A program made the position numbers and the translations under genes. Shown in pieces: positions 51,660-61,285 of a stretch of DNA of 64,000 bases; within the stretch, counting starts at the first letter, position 1; every line of letters starts with the position of its first letter. The notes under the pieces were generated by a model. That model saw only the letters and a program-made list of their open reading frames with translations, did not search any database and was not told where the DNA came from. Origin of the DNA: TMED27 sp963922705. Its GTDB lineage: Bacteria; Pseudomonadota; Alphaproteobacteria; Micavibrionales; Micavibrionaceae. The stretch is from contig CAWUJS010000002.1 in NCBI GenBank assembly GCA_963922705.1, forward strand, positions 1-64,000, written 5' to 3'.

Positions 51660-53582
51660 CTAGGCTCCTTGCGGTATTTCACCACCCCCCAGAGGCGCAC
51701 TTGATGGTACAGAAGGCTTGGGCGCAGAACCGCTTGGTGTGTCATCATCACTATCCCGAAGAATAGGCTCTCCTCGTAAAATTGCTTTGATCTCATCGCC
51801 TGATAACAATTCATATTCTAGCAGAGCTTTCGCAAGCTTATGCAGATCATCCATATGATCCGTCAAAATCTTCTTCGCACGCGCATGCGCTTCATCAACA
51901 ATGCGGCGCACCTCAGCATCGACTAAATTCGCTGTCGCCTCAGACATATTCTTAGATTGCGCGACAGAATGCCCAAGAAACACCTCTTCTTGATCCTGCG
52001 CATATCGTATTGTCCCAAGCTTATCGGAATATCCCCATTCCATGACCATCTTACGGGCAATATTAGTCGCTTGTTGGATATCACTCGATGCACCTGTCGT
52101 CACCTTATCATCGCCAAAAATAATTTCCTCAGCCACACGCCCACCCATCGCAACAGAAAGATCAGCATGCAGCTTTTCAAGGCTCATTGACAAACGATCA
52201 TCTTCAGGCAAACGCATCACCACACCAAGCGCCCGCCCACGCGGCACAATTGTCGCCTTATGAATTGGATCAGATGCCGGCTCATTCAAACCAACCAAAG
52301 CGTGCCCAGCCTCATGATAAGCCGTCAGCTTCTTCTCATCATCGCTCATCACCATTGATTTACGCTCCGCACCCATCAAAACCTTATCCTTGGCCTCTTC
52401 AAATTCCTCCATGCCAACGACACGCTTATTTTTACGCGCCGCATGCAACGCTGCTTCATTGACCAAATTCGCCAAATCAGCACCACTAAAACCAGGGGTA
52501 CCACGCGCAATGACACGCGGATCAACATTACCCGCAAGCGGTACTTTCTTCATATGCACCTGAAGGATTTTGTCCCGCCCCTTAATGTCCGGCAGCGGCA
52601 CAACAATCTGACGGTCAAAACGCCCGGGACGAAGCAACGCAGGATCCAAAACATCAGGACGGTTCGTCGCCGCAAGGATAATCACGCCTTCATTGGCTTC
52701 AAACCCATCCATCTCAACCAGCATCTGGTTTAAAGTCTGCTCACGCTCATCATTTCCGCCGCCAAGACCGGCACCGCGATGACGCCCGACAGCATCAATC
52801 TCATCAATAAAGATAATACAAGGCGCGTTTTTCTTGCCCTGCTCAAACATATCCCGAACACGACTCGCACCAACACCAACAAACATTTCTACAAAATCAG
52901 AACCGGAGATTGTAAAAAACGGGACATTCGCTTCACCTGCTACAGCGCGTGCAACCAAAGTTTTACCCGTACCAGGCTGTCCTACAAGCAAAGCCCCTTT
53001 TGGAATTTTTCCACCAAGACGCGAGAATTTCTGCGGATCTTTGAGGAATTCTACAACCTCTTCCAATTCCTGCTTAGCCTCTTCAATACCCGCCACATCT
53101 TCGAACGTCACACGGCCTTCTTTTTCGGTCAGCATTTTTGCACGGCTTTTACCAAAGCCCATAGCACCGCCGCCACCTTTACCGCCCTGCATCTGGCGCA
53201 TAAAGAATATCCAAACGCCCACAATCAAAATTGCAGGCAGAAGCGAGACTAAAATACTGCCAAAGGTAAGCTGCTCAGGATCGACAGGGCGCGCCTTGAT
53301 TTCAACGCCCGTATCAGTCAAACGGTCAACGACATTCTCATTTGGCGGAACAACAACCTTGAATGCTTCACCGCTGCTTGTAAACGTTCCGAAAACTTCA
53401 TTCCCCTTTATGGTCACATCACGAATCCGCCCGTCTCGCGCACCTGCCATAAATTCGGAATAAGACAGCTCATCACCGCCCGTAACACCGGCATTTTGCG
53501 CGCCTTGCATAACATTGAGCAAAAAAAACAGAACAAAGGCAATTGCCAGCCAAAATATCAAATTACGCGCCATTCCATTCAC
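51660..53582 (-). CDS. ftsH: ATP-dependent zinc metalloprotease FtsH
   Basis: FtsH is a membrane-bound AAA+ protease that removes damaged membrane proteins and, in many bacteria, controls LPS synthesis through LpxC. The 640-residue protein has two membrane helices (about 7-25 and 104-126), Walker A GQPGTGKTLVARA (near 200), Walker B CIIFIDEIDAVGRH, the second region of homology RPGRFDRQI, and the zinc motif HEAGH near 421 (TAYHEAGHALVGL). The GTG at 53582 follows AAAGGAT at normal spacing; an ATG three codons on has poorer spacing. Confidence 0.98.
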   Translation of the reverse strand: MNGMARNLIFWLAIAFVLFFLLNVMQGAQNAGVTGGDELSYSEFMAGARDGRIRDVTIKGNEVFGTFTSSGEAFKVVVPPNENVVDRLTDTGVEIKARPVDPEQLTFGSILVSLLPAILIVGVWIFFMRQMQGGKGGGGAMGFGKSRAKMLTEKEGRVTFEDVAGIEEAKQELEEVVEFLKDPQKFSRLGGKIPKGALLVGQPGTGKTLVARAVAGEANVPFFTISGSDFVEMFVGVGASRVRDMFEQGKKNAPCIIFIDEIDAVGRHRGAGLGGGNDEREQTLNQMLVEMDGFEANEGVIILAATNRPDVLDPALLRPGRFDRQIVVPLPDIKGRDKILQVHMKKVPLAGNVDPRVIARGTPGFSGADLANLVNEAALHAARKNKRVVGMEEFEEAKDKVLMGAERKSMVMSDDEKKLTAYHEAGHALVGLNEPASDPIHKATIVPRGRALGVVMRLPEDDRLSMSLEKLHADLSVAMGGRVAEEIIFGDDKVTTGASSDIQQATNIARKMVMEWGYSDKLGTIRYAQDQEEVFLGHSVAQSKNMSEATANLVDAEVRRIVDEAHARAKKILTDHMDDLHKLAKALLEYELLSGDEIKAILRGEPILRDSDDDTPSGSAPKPSVPSSAPLGGGEIPQGA

Positions 53583-53659
53583 GGCTTAAATCCTTTCAAA
53601 AGTAAATATATACAATGTAATCCAATTCCCGTATCAAACAAGGAAAATCAGCTCAGACA

Positions 53660-54652
53660 TCAAGGTTCATTATTTTCACGCATCAAAATCAGATATCCTG
53701 CTTTATCATCGCGCTCAAAGATAATGCCTCCCAATGTACGCCTTCGAAATGAAGCGTCATTTTTAAGCGCATCAACCAAACTCTCAACCTTCTCCATGCG
53801 CGGGGCATAATCTCTATCCAGCCCAATGAGATCAAAACAACGAAACAATACACGAATCACTATTTCCTCAGGCGCATCCAGTAGATCTTTTGAAAATTCG
53901 ATAGGACCTGCATTTTTGCTTATCAAATATCGCTCAAAAGCCTCATCTGTAAAAATATCCAATGCCTGCCTTGCCCTTGCCAAACGGTTTGCCGTCACAG
54001 ATAATCTTTTGGACGTTAATCCCTCTTTGGCTAAAATATCGATCGATTGCCTTAAACGCACACGTGCAAAAGCCTCATTATCATTCGATGGGTCATGACT
54101 ATAAGGGATATTCTTATCATTACATAATTGAACGAGTTCCTGCTTTGAAACCTCAAGCAAAGGCCGGCATAAATAAAATCCCTGAAATTCCTGAACAGCC
54201 GCCATACCGGATAACCCGTCCAAACCACTGCCTTTCGCTAATCTAAAAAGGACAGTTTCCGCCTGATCATCTTGATGATGCCCCAGGAAAAGCGATGAAA
54301 TTCCATGCGCTTTACAATAGCCCCGCATTAAATCATAACGCGCTTTACGTGCTTCCTCCTGTATACGAACATCTTGAGGAGCCTCCCAAACCAGCGTCTC
54401 ATGGCAAACATGATCAAATCCGGAGCAATATTCTGCAACCAAAGCACATTCCTTTTGCGCGTCCTCACGCAAGCCATGATCAACACTCAAAACATGTAAA
54501 TCTTTGCCCTGCAACGAGCACCATTCCTGCAACAACCATAATAACGCCATGCTATCCGGCCCTCCGGATACACCGACAGCGAGAGCCTTTTGCTTTTCTA
54601 TGGTAGTAGAAAAATCTTTCTCAATTATTTTTGAAAATTTATCAAACTGCAT
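53660..54652 (-). CDS. tilS: tRNA(Ile)-lysidine synthetase
   Basis: TilS changes the wobble cytidine of tRNA-Ile(CAU) to lysidine, so that it reads AUA. The 330-residue protein has the P-loop AVGVSGGPDSMALLWLLQ (SGGxDS), the Cys-rich-free middle with HVLSVDHGLREDAQKECALV, LFLGHHQDDQAETVLFRLAK, and GLDGLSGM. The frame extends further upstream into a repeat; the ATG at 54652 is preferred because homology starts there. ftsH follows after 77 bases. Confidence 0.93.
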   Translation of the reverse strand: MQFDKFSKIIEKDFSTTIEKQKALAVGVSGGPDSMALLWLLQEWCSLQGKDLHVLSVDHGLREDAQKECALVAEYCSGFDHVCHETLVWEAPQDVRIQEEARKARYDLMRGYCKAHGISSLFLGHHQDDQAETVLFRLAKGSGLDGLSGMAAVQEFQGFYLCRPLLEVSKQELVQLCNDKNIPYSHDPSNDNEAFARVRLRQSIDILAKEGLTSKRLSVTANRLARARQALDIFTDEAFERYLISKNAGPIEFSKDLLDAPEEIVIRVLFRCFDLIGLDRDYAPRMEKVESLVDALKNDASFRRRTLGGIIFERDDKAGYLILMRENNEP

Positions 54653-54672
54653 AAAATTTACAAAGTTTTCTA

Positions 54673-54704
54673 ACCACAGTGACCACAGAAGATACACAGG
54701 AGCA
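54673..54704. repeat. half-copy of palindromic repeat family B
   Basis: ACCACAGTGACCACAGAAG followed by ATACACAGGAGCA matches the left arm of the element at 19921-20006 with few differences. It lies just upstream of tilS. The 242 bases between tilS and the next gene hold this repeat and AT-rich sequence. Confidence 0.7.
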
Positions 54705-54894
54705 CTTATTTTTAGCGTCTATTAACTTACATCTTTGCATTTTTAACTATTGAGTATCAGACGCATCTTGGAAAAGTCATGCATAAGGTTTAACATTGTC
54801 CATGATTGATTACTAATGCCGTTTATTTTTATACCATCTTATTTTTCTGTTAAGATTATAATAGAATATCTTTTGAATTTTAAAGAGGCTCTTT

Positions 54895-55611
54895 GTGTCC
54901 ATAACAAAATTACTATTAGCAATAACGCTTGTAATAATGACAGCAGCATTGCAAAAAAACGCGTATGCGCAGCGTGAGCGCAATCATTGGCAAGGTGTAG
55001 CAGCCGATCTATGCTCATCAGAAGATCCGAAAGTAACCGTCAGGCTAAAAACTGCCAAAACAAAATATATTAAAAATTACAATGCAAAAACGATTAATCA
55101 GATTCATAAGAATGCAGGACAAGGTACTATTTTAGGGCTTGCCGGAGGTCCAATTTCTATTGAAATGAATGGTCAATATGAAATCAGAACCAGCAATAGA
55201 AAGTCCTGTGTACAATTATCTAATGTAGATGTCATGTTCTGGGCAAAGCCAGTAATCGTCATTGCCAGTAATTTCCCAAAAGGATCGTGTGAATATCGTG
55301 CAGTTCTTGCGCATGAACAAAAGCACATTCGGACAACACGCAAATTTATCCGCGAATTTGCCCCAAAATTACGCCGGGAGGTGCATGATATTATCGATAA
55401 TTCAAGAGACCATATGGTCGTTTCAACTGAAAGTTTGCAATATGCACAAAAGCAGATTCAAGAGCCGATTATAAAACGCCTTATTGCCTATCAAAATGAG
55501 ATCATGCCAATCTTACAAAACAGACAAAACGCTATCGATACTCCCGAAGAATATGAGCGTGTTGCCGCACAATGCGATAATTGGGGTAAGAAGCTTACAA
55601 ATGGTGGTTAA
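54895..55611 (+). CDS. secreted protein with HExxH-like motif
   Basis: The 238-residue protein starts at a GTG with AAAGAGG ahead of it and has a signal peptide (about residues 1-26, ending NAYAQ). A central segment CEYRAVLAHEQKHIRTTRKF carries a His-Glu-x-x-His arrangement (HEQKH), as in zinc metallopeptidases; a third zinc ligand is not obvious. Around it are Cys residues at about 39, 104, 127 and 229, suggesting disulfides in the periplasm. The rest is helical. Peptidase activity is inferred from the motif only. Neighbours give no further clue. Confidence 0.65.
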   Translation: MSITKLLLAITLVIMTAALQKNAYAQRERNHWQGVAADLCSSEDPKVTVRLKTAKTKYIKNYNAKTINQIHKNAGQGTILGLAGGPISIEMNGQYEIRTSNRKSCVQLSNVDVMFWAKPVIVIASNFPKGSCEYRAVLAHEQKHIRTTRKFIREFAPKLRREVHDIIDNSRDHMVVSTESLQYAQKQIQEPIIKRLIAYQNEIMPILQNRQNAIDTPEEYERVAAQCDNWGKKLTNGG

Positions 55612-55680
55612 TTAAGCCCCAAAACTCTAGGGAAATAGAAAAAATTTAAACACCCACTAATATGCACCCCCCCTGGAAGT

Positions 55681-56091
55681 TTATGACGCCTTTGCCATGC
55701 GGTGAATAATAATACGTAACTTAGCCTCCAATTGCTGTGGTGAAAAAGGCTTGGAAATATAGGCTGTCACACCTGATGATTTTGCCTCTATAACTGATTC
55801 CATATCTGAACGACCTGTTACCATTAAAAAAGGAATATCAGGGTCGACACTGCGCAATTGCCTGAGTAACTCAACTCCATTCATATTCGGCATATTCCAG
55901 TCACAAATAATAACATCAACAAAATCAAATGCAGAATCAATAAAAGTCAGCGCTTCGCGGCCATCATTAGACTCAAAAACCTGATTAATCCCTAATTCCA
56001 AAAGCATATTTCGAAGCATAGAACGCGCCTCGCTTTGATCTTCCACAACCAAAACTTTGATATCTGCCATACTCTCCCCTAAGATACTCAT
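55681..56091 (-). CDS. single-domain CheY-like response regulator
   Basis: The 136-residue protein is a receiver domain with no output domain: acidic pair in LVVEDQSEARSML, phospho-Asp in DVIICDWNMPNMNG, switch Thr in LMVTGRSDMES and Lys in YISKPFSPQQLEAKL. It begins in the last bases of the hybrid kinase gene (ATGA overlap), so the two are coupled; an internal ATG at 56070 with GGGGAG ahead is an alternative start. It likely receives phosphate from the kinase. Confidence 0.88.
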   Translation of the reverse strand: MSILGESMADIKVLVVEDQSEARSMLRNMLLELGINQVFESNDGREALTFIDSAFDFVDVIICDWNMPNMNGVELLRQLRSVDPDIPFLMVTGRSDMESVIEAKSSGVTAYISKPFSPQQLEAKLRIIIHRMAKAS

Positions 56092-58139
56092 GACATTTCT
56101 CCTATTTTCTTGCTATTAATCGGTACAACATTAGAAGCGTTATCACTCAGCATTTCAAACAAGCTGAGACACAAGCCATCAAAATCGATGGGTTTTGAGA
56201 TAAAAAAAGCATCTTCAGGAATATCAACTTTGGCATTTTCACCACGCGCAGGATAACCGCTCATAAAAACAATTTCGGCATCAGGACGTACTGCTTTAAA
56301 CATATCTGCCAGCTTTAAGCCAGTCATACCAGGCATCACAAGATCAGTTATAAGAAAATCAATATCATCCTCATAATCATCCTGTAACACAAGAGCATCA
56401 TTGCCATTTTCTGCTTCTAAAACCTCCATCCCATGCCGCTTTAAAAATGTTGCTAAAATCTCACGCAAATCGCTTTCATCTTCGGCAATTAAAGCTGTAT
56501 AACCATCAAATTTAATTGTTTCTATATCATCTGCGGAACCAACTAATGATTTTGCAGGTTCAGGGAGCTGTTCTGCACGGGGAATAAACACTGAGAACTC
56601 TGTACCTACGGAAAGTTCGGAACGCACATCTATATAACCATTCATATCCCTAACAAGACCATAAACAACTGAAAGCCCCAGACCCGTCCCTTTACCTTGC
56701 TCTTTTGTGGTAAAGAAGGGATCAAAAATACGCTCGGTAACATCTTTAGACATGCCAGAACCGCTATCACAAACGCGTAAGCACAGGTAATCGTGCTTAC
56801 GATCCTTAACAAATTTTGGTAAGCTTGATGGAGAAACAAGTTCAAGGTAAACCTTCAAGTCTCCGATGCCTTCCATAGCATCCCGCGCATTAATCACCAG
56901 ATTCATCAAAATTTGAACAAATGCATTGGCCTCACAATGAGCATATAAATCACCATCATCGCAAAGAATGTTAAAATCAATTCTTTCATCAATAAGAGAC
57001 TTCAATAAAACCTGTTGCTCAGACAATAAAGCTTTTAAGTCAGTTATATTATCTTGTTTAACTTTATGACGTGCAAAAGCCATCATTTTTTTAGTAAGCT
57101 CAGCACCGCGCGTAGAAGATTTTTTAATCTTCTTTGAATACTCTAATATCTTCTCAATATCATGCGAATTCATCTCGATCATCCGCGCATAACCTTCAAC
57201 AATCGAAAGGATATTGTTAAAATCATGGGCTATACCTGCCGAAAGCTGTCCCAAAGCTTCTAGTTTTTGAGCTCGGCTTACCTCTTCTTCTTTAATTTTC
57301 AATGCTGTAATTTCACTCAATACACCGACATACAGGTCAAGCTCTTCATTATGATCAAAAATCGGCGTTAACCTGAAATCAAACCAACGCTGCATATCTC
57401 CTTCGCCAAAAACAACTTGCTCCTGAAAGCCTTCATAACTGCCTTGTCTTTGATGCTCTTGAATTGACTCAAACAGAATATCTGCATCCTGAGTAGAATG
57501 ACCGAATGAACGAAATAAATCCAAAAAGCTCTCTGGTAAAATACTATAATTTAAAGATGCAATATTTCTGCACATTCTGTTTAAGAATAAAACAGGCATA
57601 GCATTCGCTTTTGCATTCACAATGAATACACCACAAGATGTTGATTCGATTGCGAGGTTAAGCCTTTCATTCGCAATATTTAAGGCTGATAAATCTTCAT
57701 TCTGGGCACGGAACTTACTCACATCTCTAATTAGCGCAGTCGTTCTACCCTTTTGCAGCTTATACATTTCAACGAGATAAGATCTGCCATCATCCACCAT
57801 AATAATTTCACGAAAATCTGAGGATCCACCAAAATGCTCTGGGACATCCAAATCGCCATCTATAGCGTTATCAAATGTGTAAGCAATAAAGTCATCAAGA
57901 TTGAGAACGACATTACGATCACGCAGTTGCTCCAGATATTGTTCCGCAACAGGATTGGTATGTTTTAAAGAATCGCTTTTATCGAAAATAAGAAGGCCAG
58001 CACCGCCAATTCTTAATGTATCCTCTAACGCAGACGCATACTCTTTTACCTCTCTATGCCTGAACCAGTAAAAAACTGAATACACTGCCATTGCAGCACA
58101 TAAAAAAACCAAAATTGTTAGTATAAAGGGTAAATTCAT
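56088..58139 (-). CDS. hybrid sensor histidine kinase
   Basis: The 683-residue protein has one N-terminal membrane helix (about residues 4-24), two PAS-like regions (about 40-145 and 155-285), a HisKA domain with phospho-His near 304 (SAGIAHDFNNILSIVEGYAR) and an HATPase domain (N-box LVINARDAME, G1 DSGSGMS, G2 KGTGLGLSVVYGLV). A C-terminal receiver carries Asp in FLITDLVMPGMTG. The layout resembles CckA, but with one membrane helix and a partner receiver gene attached. The signal it senses is unknown. Confidence 0.9.
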   Translation of the reverse strand: MNLPFILTILVFLCAAMAVYSVFYWFRHREVKEYASALEDTLRIGGAGLLIFDKSDSLKHTNPVAEQYLEQLRDRNVVLNLDDFIAYTFDNAIDGDLDVPEHFGGSSDFREIIMVDDGRSYLVEMYKLQKGRTTALIRDVSKFRAQNEDLSALNIANERLNLAIESTSCGVFIVNAKANAMPVLFLNRMCRNIASLNYSILPESFLDLFRSFGHSTQDADILFESIQEHQRQGSYEGFQEQVVFGEGDMQRWFDFRLTPIFDHNEELDLYVGVLSEITALKIKEEEVSRAQKLEALGQLSAGIAHDFNNILSIVEGYARMIEMNSHDIEKILEYSKKIKKSSTRGAELTKKMMAFARHKVKQDNITDLKALLSEQQVLLKSLIDERIDFNILCDDGDLYAHCEANAFVQILMNLVINARDAMEGIGDLKVYLELVSPSSLPKFVKDRKHDYLCLRVCDSGSGMSKDVTERIFDPFFTTKEQGKGTGLGLSVVYGLVRDMNGYIDVRSELSVGTEFSVFIPRAEQLPEPAKSLVGSADDIETIKFDGYTALIAEDESDLREILATFLKRHGMEVLEAENGNDALVLQDDYEDDIDFLITDLVMPGMTGLKLADMFKAVRPDAEIVFMSGYPARGENAKVDIPEDAFFISKPIDFDGLCLSLFEMLSDNASNVVPINSKKIGEMS

Positions 58140-58257
58140 TTTCCGAGGGTCACATTAAAAACAATACAACTATAGATTAAATTTCATGCACAGTACAATG
58201 AAACTATAAGCCTTATAGATTTTGACATACTCTGGTGTTTGCAAAACACTATTGAAT

Positions 58258-60264
58258 GTGAAAAGAAAATATATCATAGCAATCATTGGCATAGGATTGT
58301 CTATCTTCAATCCTTGCTCTGCTATTGCACAAACACGACATTCAACCAACCTGGCTGGAAGCCTTGGCCTAAACACTATCCCAAATGCCCGTATGGATGA
58401 GCAAGGCACAATAAGGACACAATTCTCGTATCTTGACCCTTATTTTCATGGCTTTCTAGGCGTTCAACTCGCTGACCCGCTTTATGTTGGAATCAGGCAA
58501 ACCGCAGAACTTTCCAGTTTTGATGAAGATTTTGACCGCCTGTATCCAGGTGTTGATACAAAATTACGCCTTATCAAGGAAAACTCGCATATACCTGAGA
58601 TTGCAATTGGCGTGCAATCCGGCTTTGGTCACAAAAGAACTGCTGGCGAATATATTGTAGCCTCCAAACTCTATCAAAATTTTGACTTTACCGCCGGTAT
58701 TGGCTGGGGGCGTTTCGCAGGCGCCGCCCATTTTGGCAATCCTTTAAAAGCAATTAGCGATCACTTTGACAAAAACCGCAATCTGGACGGGGAAGACCCG
58801 AATGAACCGGATGACTGGTTTACAGGGCAACATGTCGGTTTCTTTGGCGGGCTTGAATATTTCACCCCCATCAAAGGCTTATCCCTGAAAGCCGATTGGG
58901 GCGGTGATGATTATGAAGCTGAAAAAGCAGCCTTTGATTTTCAACCCGCTGCGCCATGGTCGGTAGGTTTGAATTATAAACCCTGGGAGTTCATGGATAT
59001 CAGCCTCGCCTCACAAGGCACAGACAAAATCATAGCAAGGCTCTCTTTGCAAGGTAGTATCAAAAACTGGCGAGACCGGTCAAAACATTATAAAGCCGAT
59101 GGAGAAACGCCTGTAATGCTTCACGACAACACAGCCGAAGCTGCCCTCCAATATTCGCCCCATCATTCTGCCCCCACCCAAATCGGCAAAACAGCCATGC
59201 TCATGGCCAAAAACAGCCCTGAGAACATTCATAAAATCAAAATCACCCCGACATCTTTTGGCCTCAGGGGGCCGTCGGTCAATCTAATTCGCCGCGACCT
59301 TGAGAATACACAGAACAACATAAGCACAACAGAAATATGGCATAAAGCCGAGTTTGAGCATGACTTCAAGGGCGTACAAAAACTTCGCCCCGTACAAGGC
59401 TCAAAATTGGCCTTTAAAAATTTTTCCTTCAGGCTCGACAATCAAATCAGCATTTCCGAAGAAGATACAAGCCTGTTGCGGAGAACCTCCCTTATTGCGA
59501 GCATGAAAGCCCCTGATGCGATCAAATATTTCACAGGCGGTTTGGGATTGCGCCTGAACCTTAGTGATAATCTCGGAAAATTGCGCCGCATTCGCCCAAG
59601 GTCAAGCTTTCCCATCAAAAGCGATGTTTATGATTTCGCTGATCGTTTCTTTGCGCTTGATCACGCCTATACCGCATTTACGCACACCATCATGCCTAAT
59701 ACACATGCGAGCCTTATTGCAGGCTACATCGATGAGAATTTTTCCGGCGCAGGCGGCGAGCTACTTTATCGTCCTTATAATAAACGCTATGCCATCGGCG
59801 CTGATAGCTGGCTTGTGCAAAAACGCGAACCTTTCACTTTCGCCAATTTAGGCACACGCGACGGGAATCTTTTCACCGCGCATTTGAATGGCTGGTATGA
59901 CATTCCTAAGGCTGATACAGTCTTTGCAATTAAAGCTGGACGGTATTTAGCCGAAGATTTCGGCTTTACAACAAGCCTGACTAAACACTTCAAAAACGGT
60001 GCAAAACTAGAAGGCTATCTCAGCATTTCAAATCAGGAAGATTTCGATCTTTTTGGCGGAACGACACATGCAGATCACGGCCTACGCCTAACGCTTCCTC
60101 TGGGCGGTTTCAAATATACACAAAATACTGAAACGCTTCTGACCGCGGCACCTTTTGGACGGGATATTGCGCAAACCGTTACAAATCCAATCCCGCTTTA
60201 TAAGGCCTCAGAACCTTTCTCGCTCTCACATATCGCAAAGTACTGGGATGCGCTGAATGATTAA
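58258..60264 (+). CDS. YjbH-like outer-membrane protein
   Basis: YjbH proteins are predicted beta-barrel outer-membrane proteins linked to exopolysaccharide export (yjbEFGH). The 668-residue product has a signal peptide (GTG at 58258, about 25 residues, ending CSAIA). The YjbH domain begins with SLGLNTIPNARMDEQGTIRT and contains DPLYVGIRQTAELSSF, AIGVQSGFGHKRTAGEYIVA, SKLYQNFDFTAGIGWGRFAG and repeated beta-strand patterns to the C-terminus. The longer frame to a TTG at 58222 would destroy the signal peptide. No yjbEFG genes are beside it. Confidence 0.85.
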   Translation: MKRKYIIAIIGIGLSIFNPCSAIAQTRHSTNLAGSLGLNTIPNARMDEQGTIRTQFSYLDPYFHGFLGVQLADPLYVGIRQTAELSSFDEDFDRLYPGVDTKLRLIKENSHIPEIAIGVQSGFGHKRTAGEYIVASKLYQNFDFTAGIGWGRFAGAAHFGNPLKAISDHFDKNRNLDGEDPNEPDDWFTGQHVGFFGGLEYFTPIKGLSLKADWGGDDYEAEKAAFDFQPAAPWSVGLNYKPWEFMDISLASQGTDKIIARLSLQGSIKNWRDRSKHYKADGETPVMLHDNTAEAALQYSPHHSAPTQIGKTAMLMAKNSPENIHKIKITPTSFGLRGPSVNLIRRDLENTQNNISTTEIWHKAEFEHDFKGVQKLRPVQGSKLAFKNFSFRLDNQISISEEDTSLLRRTSLIASMKAPDAIKYFTGGLGLRLNLSDNLGKLRRIRPRSSFPIKSDVYDFADRFFALDHAYTAFTHTIMPNTHASLIAGYIDENFSGAGGELLYRPYNKRYAIGADSWLVQKREPFTFANLGTRDGNLFTAHLNGWYDIPKADTVFAIKAGRYLAEDFGFTTSLTKHFKNGAKLEGYLSISNQEDFDLFGGTTHADHGLRLTLPLGGFKYTQNTETLLTAAPFGRDIAQTVTNPIPLYKASEPFSLSHIAKYWDALND

Positions 60265-60270
60265 ATCTCT

Positions 60271-60408
60271 ATGATTAATCCAGTAGACATAAAGATACTT
60301 GAGACATTTCTCACTAGCTTTGCCAGCGAAAATGATGATTCAAGGGTGAAAGACTTTCTTCTTTATGCCTTGAAAAAGCCATTGCTGAAAGAAGAGGTCT
60401 ATTTATAA
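60271..60408 (+). CDS. possible small protein (45 aa)
   Basis: A 45-codon frame starts 6 bases after the yjbH stop and encodes MINPVDIKILETFLTSFASE followed by a charged helix ending KKPLLKEEVYL. There is no clear ribosome-binding site, so it would depend on coupling to yjbH. The remaining gap to the TetR gene (60409-60563) shows nothing else. It could be a remnant of a larger gene. Confidence 0.3.
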   Translation: MINPVDIKILETFLTSFASENDDSRVKDFLLYALKKPLLKEEVYL

Positions 60409-60563
60409 CGGTCAACTGTGGAAAAACATTTTTCTCCGCTTGTGCTCACATAATTTTCAGGCAATGATTATATATCTAAATTAAAAATATATACGAAACG
60501 CACCGTTTGCTAAATGTTACGCTAGCGTATGGCATTACTGAATGGCTAAAAACAGGAGAAAAT

Positions 60564-61280
60564 ATGGAATATAAAGGAACTCAGACTGCTCTGGAGTTTG
60601 ATTTTGAAAGCGACAATGAAGCGCCCCTACAAGACAATATAGCTCCAGAAAAAGAAACCACTAAAGCAGATATAAAAATGGTAGAAACTGTCGACAATAA
60701 AGAAAAAACCCAGTCAAAAGGCCGCCCGCGTAGTGAAAAATCACGTAAAAAAATCCTCAAAGCAACCAATGCACTATTATTGCATATGAGCGTTCAGGAA
60801 TTATCCATCGAAGCCATTGCCAAAAAAGCCAAAGTTGGAAAAACAACAATTTACCGCTGGTGGCCTAACAAAGCCGCCGTTGTTATGGATGCCTTAATTA
60901 GCCAACCCGGCCTTACAGCGCCTCTTCCTACACCAAAAAACAATGCGGAAGCGATTACATTACAAATTGAAAAGCTCATCCGCATGCTGAACTCCAATAA
61001 TGGCGATACAATCGCCCAGCTTTTCAGCGAAGCCCAAGCCAGTCAGGAAGCCCGCAAAATCTTTATAGGAAATTTTCTGGCACCACTCGTCGATGCGCTC
61101 GAATATAGTCTCAAGCAAGGCATAGAAGAAAAAGAATTCCGCCCAAGTCTTGATACGAAAATTGCTATTGACATGCTCTGCGGCCCTATCTTTTTCCGCC
61201 TTATGGCACATCCAGAAAATCTCAATGAAGATTTCATCGAGGATTATACAAAAGAGGCCTTGCGCTTAATTAGCGCATAA
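60564..61280 (+). CDS. TetR-family transcriptional regulator
   Basis: The 238-residue protein has a disordered acidic N-terminal extension (about residues 1-52), then a TetR DNA-binding domain (about 53-100): RKKILKATNALLLHMSVQEL, EAIAKKAKVGKTTIYRWWPN, KAAVVMDALI. The C-terminal part fits the TetR ligand-binding domain (IEKLIRMLNSNNGDTIAQLF). The extension is unusual. AGGAG lies 5 bases before the ATG at 60564. The mechanosensitive channel follows after 5 bases, so this regulator may control it. Confidence 0.9.
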   Translation: MEYKGTQTALEFDFESDNEAPLQDNIAPEKETTKADIKMVETVDNKEKTQSKGRPRSEKSRKKILKATNALLLHMSVQELSIEAIAKKAKVGKTTIYRWWPNKAAVVMDALISQPGLTAPLPTPKNNAEAITLQIEKLIRMLNSNNGDTIAQLFSEAQASQEARKIFIGNFLAPLVDALEYSLKQGIEEKEFRPSLDTKIAIDMLCGPIFFRLMAHPENLNEDFIEDYTKEALRLISA

Positions 61281-61285
61281 AAAAT

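Noticed and set aside
52779..53463. Long plus-strand frames (157 and 209 aa) inside ftsH
   Set aside because: They lie wholly within an essential gene on the other strand and have shadow-like composition (Pro/Thr/Ser runs).
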